64,000 bases of DNA from Sphingomonas sp. PP-CE-1A-559 (GTDB taxonomy: Bacteria; Pseudomonadota; Alphaproteobacteria; Sphingomonadales; Sphingomonadaceae), in the NCBI RefSeq assembly GCF_004340965.1, contig NZ_SLYA01000005.1:1-64000 (forward strand), given 5' to 3'. Below are positions 7,219 through 17,302 of the stretch, one piece after another (positions within the stretch are counted from its first letter, which is position 1; every line of letters starts with the position of its first letter). The translations under genes and the position numbers were made by a program. The notes below the pieces were generated by a model that did not search any database, was not told the DNA's origin, and saw only the letters and a program-made list of their open reading frames with translations.

Positions 7219-9417
7219 TCACCGCGACCGCGATCCCCCCATCCGCATTTTCTGGCTCTTGCCGTAACGCGTTTTCCGCGTGCCGGGCTTGCCCTCGTTC
7301 GAACGTCCCATGACCGGCGCCTTCTGCTGGTCGACCGGCAGGCCCAGTTCCTCGTTCTCCAACTGCCGGATCTCGTCGCGAAGTCGCCCGGCGGTCTCGA
7401 ACTCGAGATCGCTAGCAGCCTTGCGCATCTGCTTTTCGAGGTCCTCGATATACGCGCGCAGGTTGTGGCCGACCATGTGCGGGCGGTCCTCGTCGATCGG
7501 GATCGTCACCTGATCCTGGCTCGCCACGTGCGCGATGATGTCGCCGATGTTGCGGCGGATCGTCGTCGGGGTGATGCCGTGTTCGGTGTTGTACGCGACC
7601 TGTTTCTCGCGGCGGCGCGACGTCTCGTTCATCGCGCGTTCCATGGATCCGGTGACGCGGTCGGCGTACAGGATCACGCGGCCGTCGACGTTGCGTGCCG
7701 CGCGACCGATCGTCTGGATCAGCGACGTCTCGGAGCGCAGGAAGCCCTCCTTGTCCGCATCGAGGATCGCGACCAGCCCGCATTCGGGGATATCCAATCC
7801 CTCGCGCAACAGGTTGATGCCGATCAGCACGTCGTACACGCCGAGCCGTAGGTCGCGGATCAGCTCGATGCGCTCCAGCGTCTCGACGTCGCTGTGCATG
7901 TAGCGGACCTTGATCCCCGCCTCGTGCATGTACTCTGTGAGATCTTCGGCCATCCGCTTGGTCAGGGTGGTGACTAGGGTGCGGTAGCCGAGCGCGGTCG
8001 TCTTGCCGACTTCGACGATCAGATCCTGGACTTGTTCCTCGACCGGCTTGATCTCGACGGGCGGATCGATAAGTCCGGTCGGGCGGATGACCTGTTCGGC
8101 GAACACGCCGCCGGTCTGCTCCATCTCCCAGCTGCCGGGGGTCGCCGAGACATAGGTCGTCGGCGGGCGCATCGCGTCCCATTCGTTGAAGCGCAGCGGG
8201 CGGTTGTCGATCGCGGACGGCAGGCGGAAGCCATACTCCGCGAGCGTCAGTTTGCGACGGTGATCGCCGCGCGACATGCCGTTGATCTGACCGATCGTGA
8301 CGTGACTCTCGTCGACGAACAGCAAAGCGTTGTCCGGGAGATATTCGAACAAAGTGGGCGGAGGCTCGCCCGGCATGCGGCCGGTGAGGAAGCGCGAGTA
8401 ATTCTCGATCCCGGCGCAGGAGCCAGTCGCGGCGATCATCTCGAGATCGAAGTTCGTCCGCTGCTCAAGCCGCTGCGCCTCCAGCAGCTTGCCCTCCAGC
8501 ACCAGCTCCTTCAGGCGCTCGGCCAGCTCGTGCTTGATCGCCTCGCCCGCCTGCTTGAGCGTCGGACCGGGCGTCACGTAATGCGAGTTCGCGTACACGC
8601 GCACCGAGTTCAGCGACGCGACCTTCTTGCCAGTCAGCGGATCGAACTCGATGATCTCCTCGATATCGTCGCCGAAGAACGAGATGCGCCATGCGCTGTC
8701 CTCGTAATGCGACGGGAAGATCTCGAGCGTGTCGCCCTTCACGCGGAAATTGCCGCGCTGGAAGGCCGCGTCGTTTCGCTTGTACTGGAGCGCGACGAGT
8801 TTGCGCACGATCTCGCGCTGGTCGACGGTCGTGCCCTTCTTGAGGTCGAAGATCATCGCCGAATAGGTCTCGACCGAGCCGATGCCATACAGGCACGACA
8901 CCGACGCGACGATGATGACGTCGTCGCGTTCGAGCAATGCGCGGGTGGCCGAATGTCGCATTCGGTCGATCGACTCGTTGGTCGACGACTCCTTCTCGAT
9001 GTAAGTGTCGGAGCGCGCGACATACGCCTCGGGCTGGTAATAATCGTAATAGCTGACGAAATATTCGACCGCGTTGTCGGGGAAGAACGACTTCATCTCG
9101 CCGTATAGCTGTGCGGCCAGGATCTTGTTCGGCGCGAGGATGAGCGCGGGGCGTTGGACGCGGTTGATGACGCTGGCCATCGTGAAGGTCTTGCCCGAGC
9201 CGGTGACGCCGAGCAGCACCTGGTCCTTCTCGCCGTCGCCGATCGCGGAGACGAGTTCGGCGATCGCGGTGGGCTGGTCGCCCGCGGGTTCGTACTCGCT
9301 GACGAGGTTGAACCGCTTGCCGCCCTCGACCTTGTCGGGGCGCGCGGTCGGGCGGTGCGGGACGAAGCTTTCGCCGGTTTCAGGCTCGGCGAGGCTGGTG
9401 CGGATCTGAATGGCCAT
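7219..9417 (-). CDS. uvrB: excinuclease ABC subunit B (UvrB)
   Basis: DNA-damage recognition helicase of nucleotide excision repair; loads on damaged DNA with UvrA and recruits UvrC. At 732 residues it is longer than the E. coli protein, with an extra N-terminal stretch of about 35 residues and a basic C-terminal tail. Walker [10 protein letters not shown], the beta-hairpin region [11 protein letters not shown], helicase motifs DESHVTIGQ and IGRAARN, and a C-terminal UVR motif (about 640-680, [17 protein letters not shown]) are all present. ATG at 9417. No clear LexA site was found between it and the divergent fpr gene. Confidence 0.97.
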   Translation of the reverse strand: MAIQIRTSLAEPETGESFVPHRPTARPDKVEGGKRFNLVSEYEPAGDQPTAIAELVSAIGDGEKDQVLLGVTGSGKTFTMASVINRVQRPALILAPNKILAAQLYGEMKSFFPDNAVEYFVSYYDYYQPEAYVARSDTYIEKESSTNESIDRMRHSATRALLERDDVIIVASVSCLYGIGSVETYSAMIFDLKKGTTVDQREIVRKLVALQYKRNDAAFQRGNFRVKGDTLEIFPSHYEDSAWRISFFGDDIEEIIEFDPLTGKKVASLNSVRVYANSHYVTPGPTLKQAGEAIKHELAERLKELVLEGKLLEAQRLEQRTNFDLEMIAATGSCAGIENYSRFLTGRMPGEPPPTLFEYLPDNALLFVDESHVTIGQINGMSRGDHRRKLTLAEYGFRLPSAIDNRPLRFNEWDAMRPPTTYVSATPGSWEMEQTGGVFAEQVIRPTGLIDPPVEIKPVEEQVQDLIVEVGKTTALGYRTLVTTLTKRMAEDLTEYMHEAGIKVRYMHSDVETLERIELIRDLRLGVYDVLIGINLLREGLDIPECGLVAILDADKEGFLRSETSLIQTIGRAARNVDGRVILYADRVTGSMERAMNETSRRREKQVAYNTEHGITPTTIRRNIGDIIAHVASQDQVTIPIDEDRPHMVGHNLRAYIEDLEKQMRKAASDLEFETAGRLRDEIRQLENEELGLPVDQQKAPVMGRSNEGKPGTRKTRYGKSQKMRMGGSRSR

Positions 9418-9493
9418 CGAGGGGGAATATGGGGAACATGGCCTGAGTCGGCAACGGCCACGGGACCTGTTTGGCCGATGCCAAGTTTAGCTG

Positions 9494-9523
9494 TTGTTGA
9501 CCCGTCCGGCTCGCGCCCATAAT
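9494..9523 (+). promoter_or_regulatory. sigma70-type promoter for fpr
   Basis: CATAAT at 9518-9523 is preceded by TTGTTG at 9494-9499 (18-bp spacing), or alternatively by TTGACC at 9497-9502 (15-bp spacing). It lies about 60 bp upstream of the fpr start, in the spacer shared with divergent uvrB. Confidence 0.45.
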
Positions 9524-9583
9524 GCGACCGTTTCGCAAGCCATCGATCCGCCAGCGCCCGCGCGTAGGCCAAGGAATAGACGC

Positions 9584-10414
9584 ATGACCGCCCCGACCGT
9601 CGAAGCAACCCGCGCGCCCGCGCTGATCCCCGAGACCCCCGCGTTCCTGAACGCCAAGGTGCTGTGGGTGCGTCACTGGAACGAACATCTGTTCAGCTTC
9701 GCGATCGAGCGGCCCTCGACTTTCCGCTTCCGCTCGGGCGAGTTCGTGATGATCGGCCTGCCGCAGGAAGGCGGCAAGCCGATCATGCGCGCCTATTCGA
9801 TCGCGTCCCCGCATTATTCGGAGGAACTGGAGTTCCTGTCGATCAAGGTCGAGGACGGCCCCCTGACCTCGAAGCTCCAGCTGATCCGGCCCGGCGACGA
9901 AGTGTATCTCGGCAAGAAGCCGACGGGCACTTTAGTGCTCGACGCGCTGCTGCCGGGGAAGCGGTTGTTCATGTTCTCGACCGGCACCGGCCTCGCGCCG
10001 TTCCTCAGCCTGATGCGCGATCCCGACGTCTATGCTGCGTATGAGCAGGTGATCGTCGTGCACAGCGTGCGGCGCGTGAGCGATCTCGCCTATCACGACG
10101 AGATGGTCGGGCTGCTGGCGGAGGACCCGCTGATCGCCGACGAGGCGCAGACTCAGTTCCACTACATCCCGACCGTGACGCGCGAGCCGTTCCGCACCAC
10201 GCGGCGGATCGGCGCGCTGATCGAGGATGCGTCGCTGTTCGGCCACCCGGTCCGCGGCGAGCAGAAGCTCAACCCCGAGACCGACCGCGCGATGCTGTGC
10301 GGATCGACCGAGATGATCAAGGAATTCGCGGTGATGCTCGAAGCGCAGGGCTTCGAGGAGGGCGCGAATTCGAAGCCGGGTACGTTCGTGATCGAGCGCG
10401 CCTTCGTCGGCTGA
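9584..10414 (+). CDS. fpr: ferredoxin/flavodoxin-NADP+ reductase
   Basis: FAD enzyme passing electrons between NADPH and ferredoxin or flavodoxin in the cytoplasm. At 276 residues it fits alphaproteobacterial Fpr. The FAD-binding RAYSIASP motif, the dinucleotide motif STGTGLAPFLSLMRD and the short C-terminal end typical of the bacterial class (FVIERAFVG) are present. The ATG at 9584 is used because AAGGA precedes it and the upstream open frame looks non-coding. It could in principle supply reducing power to the flavin monooxygenase at 17523, but nothing in the sequence links them. Confidence 0.93.
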   Translation: MTAPTVEATRAPALIPETPAFLNAKVLWVRHWNEHLFSFAIERPSTFRFRSGEFVMIGLPQEGGKPIMRAYSIASPHYSEELEFLSIKVEDGPLTSKLQLIRPGDEVYLGKKPTGTLVLDALLPGKRLFMFSTGTGLAPFLSLMRDPDVYAAYEQVIVVHSVRRVSDLAYHDEMVGLLAEDPLIADEAQTQFHYIPTVTREPFRTTRRIGALIEDASLFGHPVRGEQKLNPETDRAMLCGSTEMIKEFAVMLEAQGFEEGANSKPGTFVIERAFVG

Positions 10415-10430
10415 TGGCGTTGCGCTTTGG

Positions 10431-10520
10431 GTTCCCCCGCGAACGCGGGGGCCCAGGGATTACTGCACCGTCGCATGCCGGGAGGGTTCGGGCCTGGGCC
10501 CCCGCCTTCGCGGGGGGACA
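10431..10520. repeat. diverged family A palindromic repeat
   Basis: CCCCCGCGAACGCGGGGGCC and, 50 bp later, GGCCTGGGCCCCCGCCTTCG form the two ends of an inverted element between fpr and the VOC gene. The same 80-90 bp long-loop form occurs at 38621, 51629 and 59996. Confidence 0.7.
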
Positions 10521-10581
10521 GCTAGTCGCGTCCCCCGCGTAACCCGCCGATATCGCTCCTTATTCATAAGAGGAGAGACCC

Positions 10582-10968
10582 ATGATCGGTTACGCGACGC
10601 TCGGCACCAACCACATCGACTCAGCGCTTGCGTTCTACGATGCGCTATTTGCGACGGTGGGCGGCAAGCGCCTCATGCAAATGCCCGACGCCCGCCAGCT
10701 CACCTTCTACGGCGCGGGCCCCGACAAGCCGATGCTGGTGATCGGCAAACCCTATGACGGCGCGGCCGCCACCGCGGGCAATGGTACGATGGTCGCGCTA
10801 GCGGCGGATTCGCGCGAGCAGGTCGACCAGGTCTACGCCAAGGCGATCGAACTCGGCGGCGCGGACGAAGGCGCTGCCGGCACGCGTGGACCCGAGGAGA
10901 TGGGCTTCTACGGCGCGTATTTCCGCGATCCCGACGGCAACAAGCTCTGCGTATTCAAGATGGGGTGA
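10582..10968 (+). CDS. VOC (glyoxalase/bleomycin-resistance fold) protein
   Basis: A 128-residue vicinal-oxygen-chelate fold protein: N-terminal GYATLGTNHIDSALAFYDAL and C-terminal FYGAYFRDPDGNKLCVFKMG, the usual second-half metal-site region. Members include glyoxalases, dioxygenases and resistance proteins; the substrate cannot be told. His15 in the NHID motif and the acidic position in the last strand are candidate metal ligands, but the full set is not evident. AGAGGAGAG precedes the ATG at 10582. Confidence 0.85.
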   Translation: MIGYATLGTNHIDSALAFYDALFATVGGKRLMQMPDARQLTFYGAGPDKPMLVIGKPYDGAAATAGNGTMVALAADSREQVDQVYAKAIELGGADEGAAGTRGPEEMGFYGAYFRDPDGNKLCVFKMG

Positions 10969-11021
10969 AGCGCCCCCGGTCACTCCGGCAGTGTTCGGCA
11001 CCTATCGCGTCCTAGCAGGTA

Positions 11022-11217
11022 CACCTCCCCGGCGAAGGCCGGGGCCTAGTTGGGGAACGTCGCTAACTGAACGCCGTCTTTCGTTACTTCGACCTTCCAA
11101 CTGGGCCCCGGCCTTCGCGGGGGTGGTAGTGTGCAGATTCGGCGTTACTCTTCTCTCTCGTTGTTCTCCCGCGAAGGCGGGAGCCCAGTCTGGATCCCCG
11201 CCTTCGCGGGGAAACAG
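11022..11217. repeat. family B repeat (11022-11128) followed by family A (11163-11217)
   Basis: Family B is about 105 bp with ends CCCCGGCGAAGGCCGGGG and CCCCGGCCTTCGCGGGGG around a less conserved centre (GTTGGGGAACGTCGCTAACT ... CCTTCCAACTGGGC). A family A copy follows 35 bp later. Together they fill the 10969-11269 spacer between convergent genes; nothing else is seen there. Confidence 0.85.
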
Positions 11218-11269
11218 GCTTACTCGCTCGAAGAGAATACACGTCGAACAGCCCGAGGTGATCGAAAAT

Positions 11270-12448
11270 CTAGCGTAAAGCCCGAACCGCCGGCGTATCG
11301 AGACACTTTAGCAGCGCCTCCCGCGACATCGTCACACCCGCCGCCGGCTTCACATACCCCGCAACCTCCGTTGGCCGCCCGAGCGTCACCGGCGCAAACC
11401 CAGTCTGCCCCGTACACCGCATCGCCGCCGCGAGCAGCTTCGGCGGCGTGTCATACCCTTCGAACGACAGCCGAAACGTTCCCCAGTGGATCGGGATCCC
11501 GTGTGCCGCGCCTAGCCGTCGATAGACCTCGACGGCGTCGACCGGCCCGATATGGCTGCCCGACTCCATCTGCCCATCGACGAACCGGAACGCACCGATC
11601 GGGATCAGCGCCAGCCGGACCGGCCCGAGCGCCGCCGCTTCGACCGGCCATTGGCCGTCACCCATCCCGGTATCGCCCGCAAAGAACACGTTCCCGCCCG
11701 GCAGCGTCACGACGAAGCTCGACCACAGCGTGCGATTGCGATCGGTGAACCAGCGGCTGCCCCAATGATGGTTTCGCGTCACGGTGACAGCAACGCCTGG
11801 CTTGATCGCCACCCGCTGCCCCCAGTCGAGCGCGGTCGCCTCCGCACCGGTCTGGCCGATCACGCTGTCGTTGCCCAAGCTGGTGACGATCCGCGGCCGA
11901 TCGCGCTCCCAAAGTCGTTTCAGCGTCGCCTCGTCGAGATGATCGTAATGATTGTGGCTGACCAGAACGACGTCGATCTTCGGCAACGCATCGAACGCGA
12001 TCCCCGGCGCGGCGACACGACGCGGACCCGTGCCGAGCGGCCCGGCCTTCTCCGCCCAGACCGGATCGGTGAGGATGTTGAGCCCCTGCGTCTGGATCAG
12101 CACGCTGGCATGGCCGACCCACGTCACGACCATCCGCTCGCCCTCGACGCGGGCGGGCGGCGCGATGCGGTTCACCGCGACCGACTTGGGCCACGCAGGC
12201 CGGCCATCGCTGCCGGTGAAATACTTCCAGAAGAAGCTCGCCCGACCACCGCCGCTGCCCTTGGGCTGGATCTGCTTGATATCCGCGTCGCCGTCAGGAT
12301 TGAAGAACCGCGCACCGTCGAAATGGCTCGACGTCGACCCACGATAATAGATCCGGTCGAGGAATTGCGGCACGATCGTCACGATCAGCGCACCGATCAC
12401 GACCAGCAACAGGATGGCACCGCCGACGATCTTCAATAGTCTCGTCAC
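11270..12448 (-). CDS. MBL-fold metallohydrolase, NAPE-PLD/UlaG-like
   Basis: A 392-residue protein with an N-terminal membrane segment (about residues 8-28) and a metallo-beta-lactamase domain. The metal motif SHNHYDHLDEATL is HxHxDH, preceded by VTWVGHASVLIQTQGLNILTD and followed by RNHHWGSRW and VFFAGDTGMGDG. This arrangement matches N-acyl-phosphatidylethanolamine phospholipase D-like hydrolases, so a lipid or lactone ester is a plausible substrate; the active site is probably periplasmic. The start is GTG at 12448 with AGGA 5 nt upstream. Confidence 0.85.
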   Translation of the reverse strand: MTRLLKIVGGAILLLVVIGALIVTIVPQFLDRIYYRGSTSSHFDGARFFNPDGDADIKQIQPKGSGGGRASFFWKYFTGSDGRPAWPKSVAVNRIAPPARVEGERMVVTWVGHASVLIQTQGLNILTDPVWAEKAGPLGTGPRRVAAPGIAFDALPKIDVVLVSHNHYDHLDEATLKRLWERDRPRIVTSLGNDSVIGQTGAEATALDWGQRVAIKPGVAVTVTRNHHWGSRWFTDRNRTLWSSFVVTLPGGNVFFAGDTGMGDGQWPVEAAALGPVRLALIPIGAFRFVDGQMESGSHIGPVDAVEVYRRLGAAHGIPIHWGTFRLSFEGYDTPPKLLAAAMRCTGQTGFAPVTLGRPTEVAGYVKPAAGVTMSREALLKCLDTPAVRALR

Positions 12449-12510
12449 GGCGTTCCTGTCTGCACGGGATTGGATGTCGCCCTAACGCACGCTGGCGATC
12501 ATCGTTCAGA

Positions 12511-12933
12511 TCAAGCGCGCAATGCGGTCCGCCGCGCGAAATTCCGCCGCGCGAAATTCCATTGCCACAGCATCAGCAACGGCACGACGATCGTCTCCAT
12601 GCCCAAGCCAAGGACATGACCCTGCGATGGCACGCCGACCGCGATCAACGATATAAGCCGTGATACGCCCCCGACGAAGATCAGCCCGCCGAGCAGCCGG
12701 AACCGCGGTCCCTTGCGCTCGATATTCGGGATGCAGCTGACGAACCCGAGCCCGGTCGCGAAGAATATCCCCGAGATATACCGGAAATGGCTGTCAAGAT
12801 CCCTCGGCACATCGGCCAGATGCCCGAATGGCGCAGGTCCGTGCAGGACGCCCTGGCCGCCGACGATCAGCGGCAACAGGCACGCCACCGCAATCACGGC
12901 CTGCAACAGGCGCTTCTCGATCGAGCTGGTCAT
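12511..12933 (-). CDS. DUF4345-like membrane protein
   Basis: A 140-residue protein with about four membrane segments. The block FRYISGIFFATGLGFVSCIP followed by GPRFRLLGGLIFVGGVSRLI resembles DUF4345 proteins of unknown function. The start at 12933 overlaps the stop of the upstream gene by 4 nt (ATGA). The open frame continues much further upstream, but that part is Arg/Pro-rich and out of frame with the real upstream gene, so it is not coding. Confidence 0.75.
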   Translation of the reverse strand: MTSSIEKRLLQAVIAVACLLPLIVGGQGVLHGPAPFGHLADVPRDLDSHFRYISGIFFATGLGFVSCIPNIERKGPRFRLLGGLIFVGGVSRLISLIAVGVPSQGHVLGLGMETIVVPLLMLWQWNFARRNFARRTALRA

Positions 12934-13388
12934 GGCAAGGGCCTCAGCAATTCTGGGCGGATACGAAATGCGCGGAGCGAAATCCGCACCTCGAAGATGA
13001 ACGAGATCAGCGCCGCGATCAGCAGGATCATCGCCAGGATGAAGCACACCGCGACGTAGGTCCCGAAGTGCAGCTTCGCGAGTTCGGCGATGAACAGCAG
13101 CGCGATCAGGATACACGTCATGATCGCACTGGAGACCGCGAGGAACAGCGCAGCGTTGATGATCGTCATCCGGCGGTCGAGCAGGCGCAGTTCCCAGACG
13201 AAGCGGACATGCTCTGGCCCGGTGCTGCTCGCGTGCAAATGTTCCAGTTTCCGCGCGCGGTCGATCACTCGAGACAGGCGGCCGGCCAGCACGTTGAGCA
13301 ACTGGCCGATACCCGCCAGCATGAACACGGGCGCTAGCGAAAGCTGGATCGTCTGGGCGATCGTCGAGACGGCGGGGATCGTCGGCAT
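12930..13388 (-). CDS. DUF2721-like membrane protein
   Basis: A 152-residue membrane protein with three predicted helices: near 12-35, about 75-95 and about 105-130. The N-terminal IQLSLAPVFMLAGIGQLLNVLAGRLSRVIDR and the following ELRLLDRRM loop match the DUF2721 pattern; function unknown. It is first in a two-gene unit with the DUF4345-like gene. ATG start at 13388 has no strong Shine-Dalgarno. Confidence 0.78.
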   Translation of the reverse strand: MPTIPAVSTIAQTIQLSLAPVFMLAGIGQLLNVLAGRLSRVIDRARKLEHLHASSTGPEHVRFVWELRLLDRRMTIINAALFLAVSSAIMTCILIALLFIAELAKLHFGTYVAVCFILAMILLIAALISFIFEVRISLRAFRIRPELLRPLP

Positions 13389-13499
13389 GCGGGCACCATG
13401 TGGTAAAACGCGCTCGATAGGAAGAACGCGCGTACCGCATGGCGCCGCAATTACAGCGGCTTGCCGCTGCTTGCCTCGCGCAGGCCTCCAGGGCGGCGG

Positions 13500-15839
13500 T
13501 CAGAAGTCCTTGCGCAGCAGCAGCCCGGCATAGCGCTTGTCGTCGCGCGGCACGAACCGCACCGTGCCCGCAAACGTGCCCGCGGTGAGGAACGACGAAT
13601 AGGACGTGTTCGTCAGGTTCTTCACATACGCGCGCAGCTGCCAGCCGGAGGTATCGCTCAGCACCGCGACGCTCGCGTTCCAGATCGCGTAGGATGGCTG
13701 GACCGTGCTCGGCGTCTCGGCGAGCGAATATTGCACCTTGCTGCTGAACGTCACGTCGGTCTGCAACTCAAGCGCCAGCGTGTCGGTCAGCCCGAACTTG
13801 TACGCCGCATTCTCGTACAACTTGATCTTCGGCGCATAGGGGAGCGGCTGGCCGTTGATGTTGCAGCTCGTCGGCGCGCCGGTCGGGCAGAGGAAGTTGC
13901 GCACCGTCGCGTCGGTATAGGCGGCGGAGATGTCGAGCGTCAGGCCCTTGGTCGGGCGCAAGGTCACATCCGCCTCGACCCCGCGCGAGCGGACCGATCC
14001 GGCGTTGATCAGCCGGCTGACCTGCGCCCCCGCGACGACGTCGTTGAAGCTCGCCTGATACCCGTCGAAATTGGTCGTGAACGCCGCCAGACTGTAGCTC
14101 AGCGCACGGTTCGCAGTGCTGCCCTTCAGCCCGATCTCATAGGAATTGGACGTCTCCGGGCTCAACGGCACTTCGTCGAGCGGCGTCGTCGCGTTGAGCG
14201 AGCGCATGTTGAAATACACGTTGTACGCCGGGCCCTTATAGCCGTGCGAATAGGTGAAATAGGTCTGCGCATGCTCGCCGAGATCGTACTGGAGCCCGAG
14301 GCGATAGCTGTCGCCGCGCTTGTCGATCCCGCCGGTCGCGTTGTGATAGGCGCGAACGCCGGGCCGATCGAGCGCCGCCGCGCCGGTGTTGAGCGGATCC
14401 GCGGTCGACGTGCGGACGTGGTAGAAATCCAGGCTGTCCCAGGTCGAGCGATAGCCCGCGATACCGCGGAATTTCGGCGTGAAATTGACGTTGGCCTCAC
14501 CGAACAGCGCGTAATTGTCGTTGGTGATGCCGTAGTTTGCAACGCCCGTGGTCGTCGTTTGCGCGCCGCCGGCCGCGAGCGACGTCAGCGTGCGCTGATA
14601 CTGCTCGTCGGTCGTCGCGTGCAAATAATAGGCGCCGACGACGTAGTCGATGAGGCCACCCTTGGGCGACGTCAGCCGCAGTTCCTCGGAGAATTGCTTG
14701 GTGTTGACGCTACCTGCATCTTGCCCCGACGGGAACGCGGTCGAGAGCGCGGCGACGCTGTCGTAATCCTGGCGCTGGTTGTTGAGCCATTGCCGCCAGC
14801 CGGTGATCGAGGTGATGTGGTAGTCGCCAAGCGCGAGTTCGCCGGTGAACGACCCGCCGTAATTCTCGTCCTTCACGTCGGTGATCGAATTGTTGTTGGT
14901 CCGGCGATTGCTCGGTCCGGCGACGATCCCGCTTGCCCCCAGCGCGGCGGCGAGGTCGGGCGAATTGGTGACGACACCGGTCGGATACGCGGTGCGGCTG
15001 GTGGCGGCGTAGACGCTGGTCGGGGTGGTATCGTGTGAGTTGAGGTAATCGCCGATGATCGTGAACTTCAGGGCGTCGGACGGCGTCACGACCAGCTTGC
15101 CGCGCGCGCCATAACGCCGGTAGCCGTTGACGTCCTGGTTGCGTGCGACGTTGCGGACGTTGCCCTGATAGTCGTCGTACAGCCCGCCGATCAGGGCTTG
15201 CACCTTGCCGGGGACGAGCGCGCCAGAGATGCCGGCCTTGATCCGGTATTCCTCGTCGGAGGTGATGCCGGCCTCGCCGAACGCGCGGAATTCGTCGGTC
15301 GGGTTGCGGGTGACGATGTTGACCACGCCCGCCGAGGCGTTCTTGCCGAACAACGTGCCCTGCGGTCCGCGCAACACCTCGATCCGCTCGACTTCGCCGA
15401 GGTCGAGCGTCGATTGGCCGGGGCGGGTGAGGACGACGCCATCGAGCACGGTCGACACCGATGGCTCGACGCCCGGCGAGGTCGTGATCGTGCCGACGCC
15501 GCGGATGAAGATCGTGCGATCCTTGTTCGACGCGCCGCTGCGGAAGCCGACCGACGGAATCGTCGCGGCGATGTTCTCGACCGTGTTCAACTGGCGCTCG
15601 GCGAGCGACTGACCGCTGACCGCGGTGATCGCGATCGGCACCGACTGGAGCGTCTCGTTGCGATAGCGCGCGGTGACGATGACCTCGTCGCTCTGGGCAG
15701 CCGGGGCGGGCGCGGTTGTCGACGCCGTTGCCGGTGTCGTCGCGGGAATATCCTGCGCAGTCGCCGGAGTGGCGAGCGCAACGAGTGCGGTGCCGGCGAA
15801 CAACGCGACATGGCGCCGCTGGATGCGTGGGTCGATCAT
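13500..15839 (-). CDS. TonB-dependent outer-membrane receptor
   Basis: A 779-residue receptor for energy-driven uptake across the outer membrane. A signal peptide ends near ATPATAQ; a plug domain (about 52-180) holds DEVIVTARYRNETLQSVPIA and VERIEVLRGPQGTLFGKNAS; the rest is a 22-strand barrel ending in phenylalanine (LLLRKDF), as barrel insertion requires. The sequence is of the sphingomonad broad-substrate type, so the ligand is not readable. GGGAGGG sits 6-7 nt before the ATG. It follows the MFS permease gene by 88 bp on the same strand, which suggests they import the same compound. Confidence 0.92.
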   Translation of the reverse strand: MIDPRIQRRHVALFAGTALVALATPATAQDIPATTPATASTTAPAPAAQSDEVIVTARYRNETLQSVPIAITAVSGQSLAERQLNTVENIAATIPSVGFRSGASNKDRTIFIRGVGTITTSPGVEPSVSTVLDGVVLTRPGQSTLDLGEVERIEVLRGPQGTLFGKNASAGVVNIVTRNPTDEFRAFGEAGITSDEEYRIKAGISGALVPGKVQALIGGLYDDYQGNVRNVARNQDVNGYRRYGARGKLVVTPSDALKFTIIGDYLNSHDTTPTSVYAATSRTAYPTGVVTNSPDLAAALGASGIVAGPSNRRTNNNSITDVKDENYGGSFTGELALGDYHITSITGWRQWLNNQRQDYDSVAALSTAFPSGQDAGSVNTKQFSEELRLTSPKGGLIDYVVGAYYLHATTDEQYQRTLTSLAAGGAQTTTTGVANYGITNDNYALFGEANVNFTPKFRGIAGYRSTWDSLDFYHVRTSTADPLNTGAAALDRPGVRAYHNATGGIDKRGDSYRLGLQYDLGEHAQTYFTYSHGYKGPAYNVYFNMRSLNATTPLDEVPLSPETSNSYEIGLKGSTANRALSYSLAAFTTNFDGYQASFNDVVAGAQVSRLINAGSVRSRGVEADVTLRPTKGLTLDISAAYTDATVRNFLCPTGAPTSCNINGQPLPYAPKIKLYENAAYKFGLTDTLALELQTDVTFSSKVQYSLAETPSTVQPSYAIWNASVAVLSDTSGWQLRAYVKNLTNTSYSSFLTAGTFAGTVRFVPRDDKRYAGLLLRKDF

Positions 15840-15875
15840 GGGTTCCCTCCCCGAAATTGATGCCGCCTTGTAAAT

Positions 15876-15892
15876 CCCATTCGCGCGATGGG
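15876..15892. promoter_or_regulatory. small inverted repeat upstream of the TonB receptor gene
   Basis: CCCAT-TCGCGCG-ATGGG, 5-bp arms around a 7-bp centre, lies 37 bp before the receptor start in the 88-bp gap after the MFS gene. It could be an operator or part of the leader; evidence is limited to symmetry and position. Confidence 0.25.
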
Positions 15893-15927
15893 TATAAAGA
15901 ACGATATGCAGGTGCGTCGTGTCAGCT

Positions 15928-17175
15928 TTAGCGCGGCTCGACTGGTCGCAGCACCGGCAGCAGCAGCTGGATCCACCCGATCGCGAGCAGGTACGATACG
16001 CTGGCGAACAGGAACAACGGGAGATACCCGAGCCCTGCGGTCAGCACGAGCCCCGCAACTTTGGCGATCACCATGCCGCCGACATTGCCGCTGAACGATC
16101 CGAACGCGGTCACCCGGCCGAGTTTGTCCTGTGGCACGACGTCGGCGATCAGCGCGAAGAGATTGGTCGAAAATGCCTGATGTGCGGCGAGCGTGAGCGC
16201 CATGAGCCCGATCGTGACCGCGTAATTGCCCGCGTAGAGCACCAGCGGGATCGGCAGAACGCAAAGCGCGGCGACCAGCAAGATGCCTTTGCGCACCGCA
16301 TTGATGCTGTAGCCAAGACTTAGCAACCGCGTTGAAACGCCGCCGCCGAGCAACGACCCGACCGCCGCGCCACCATAGGCAATGGCGAGCGGCACGCCGA
16401 GTGCGACGCCGGTCAGCCCATATTGCCGGTGGAAGAAGTCGGGGAGCCAGAACAGCAACAGCCACCACGTCGCATCCGACAGTATCTTGGCGACCGCGAT
16501 CGCCCAGGTCTGGCGGTTGCGCAGGATCGGGCCGTAGTCGGTCGGTGGCGCCGCGTCGATCTCGACCGGACGGGGCGGCGAGAACGTCACGCGTCGCGTC
16601 GCGATCAGCCAGACCGCCGCCCACACCAGCCCGAGCGCGCCCGCCGCGACGAACGTCCCGCGCCACCCGACCAGCAGTGCCACACCCGGGATCGCCAGCG
16701 GCGCCAGAATCGCGCCGATGCTGTTGGCGGCATTGGTCGCGCCGAATCCGCTCGATCGCCAGTTCTTCGGCAACACCGACGCGATCGTCTTGATCCCGGT
16801 CGGCGTCCCCATCGCCTCGGTCGCGCCGAGGCTGACGCGGATCATCACGAACTCGGTCATCGACCGCGCCCAACCATGCGCCATCGCCGCGATGCTCCAC
16901 GCCGCGACGCCGATCGGGTTCGCCCATTTGACGCCGAGCTTGTCAACGATCCACCCGGTGAACAGGAACGCGAACGCCGCGCCGCCCTGGAACCACGCGG
17001 CGAGCGTGCCGTAGTCGTCATCACTCCAGCCGAGGTCGGTGGCGATGATCGGCTTCAGGACGGAGATGATCTGGCGGTCGACGAGGTTGAGGATGCCGGC
17101 AGTGACGACGAGCGCGAACAACAGCGCGCGCGCACGAGCGCTGAGTTGCGCGACGGTCTTGGTAGGCTTGGTCAT
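15928..17175 (-). CDS. MFS transporter, anion:cation symporter (hexuronate-like)
   Basis: A 415-residue, 12-helix permease. It has the family signature at the start of the bundle (NLVDRQIISVLKPIIATDLGW), the second-loop motif FTGWIVDKLGVKWANPIG and the helix-4 region LGATEAMGTPTGIKTIASVLP with conserved Gly and Thr, typical of the ACS family that imports hexuronates, galactonate and other small carboxylates or acidic sugars. An anionic sugar as substrate would suit the neighbouring oxidoreductases. Upstream of the TonB receptor gene in the same orientation. Confidence 0.88.
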   Translation of the reverse strand: MTKPTKTVAQLSARARALLFALVVTAGILNLVDRQIISVLKPIIATDLGWSDDDYGTLAAWFQGGAAFAFLFTGWIVDKLGVKWANPIGVAAWSIAAMAHGWARSMTEFVMIRVSLGATEAMGTPTGIKTIASVLPKNWRSSGFGATNAANSIGAILAPLAIPGVALLVGWRGTFVAAGALGLVWAAVWLIATRRVTFSPPRPVEIDAAPPTDYGPILRNRQTWAIAVAKILSDATWWLLLFWLPDFFHRQYGLTGVALGVPLAIAYGGAAVGSLLGGGVSTRLLSLGYSINAVRKGILLVAALCVLPIPLVLYAGNYAVTIGLMALTLAAHQAFSTNLFALIADVVPQDKLGRVTAFGSFSGNVGGMVIAKVAGLVLTAGLGYLPLFLFASVSYLLAIGWIQLLLPVLRPVEPR

Positions 17176-17302
17176 ACGCGCTTAGCATGGACGAGGCGCG
17201 CGCGGTGGCCAGCCAGTTTCTCTTCGCGGAGCCGGTTATTTGGTTGCAGGGGGTGGGGCTCACTCCGGATTGGCTTGGCAGCCATCTCCTTCGAGCACCC
17301 TT

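Noticed and set aside
9418..9493. LexA (SOS) box upstream of uvrB
   Set aside because: One GTTC half site is present, but the second half of the alphaproteobacterial GTTC-N7-GTTC site does not match.
12511..13440. Apparent 309-residue fusion or frameshifted gene
   Set aside because: The N-terminal part is out-of-frame DNA of the DUF2721-like gene; the real start at 12933 overlaps that gene by 4 nt in the usual way.
13461..15038. 525-codon open frame on the plus strand opposite the TonB receptor gene
   Set aside because: Arg/Ala/Gly-rich with no domain; a by-product of high GC at third codon positions of the real minus-strand gene.
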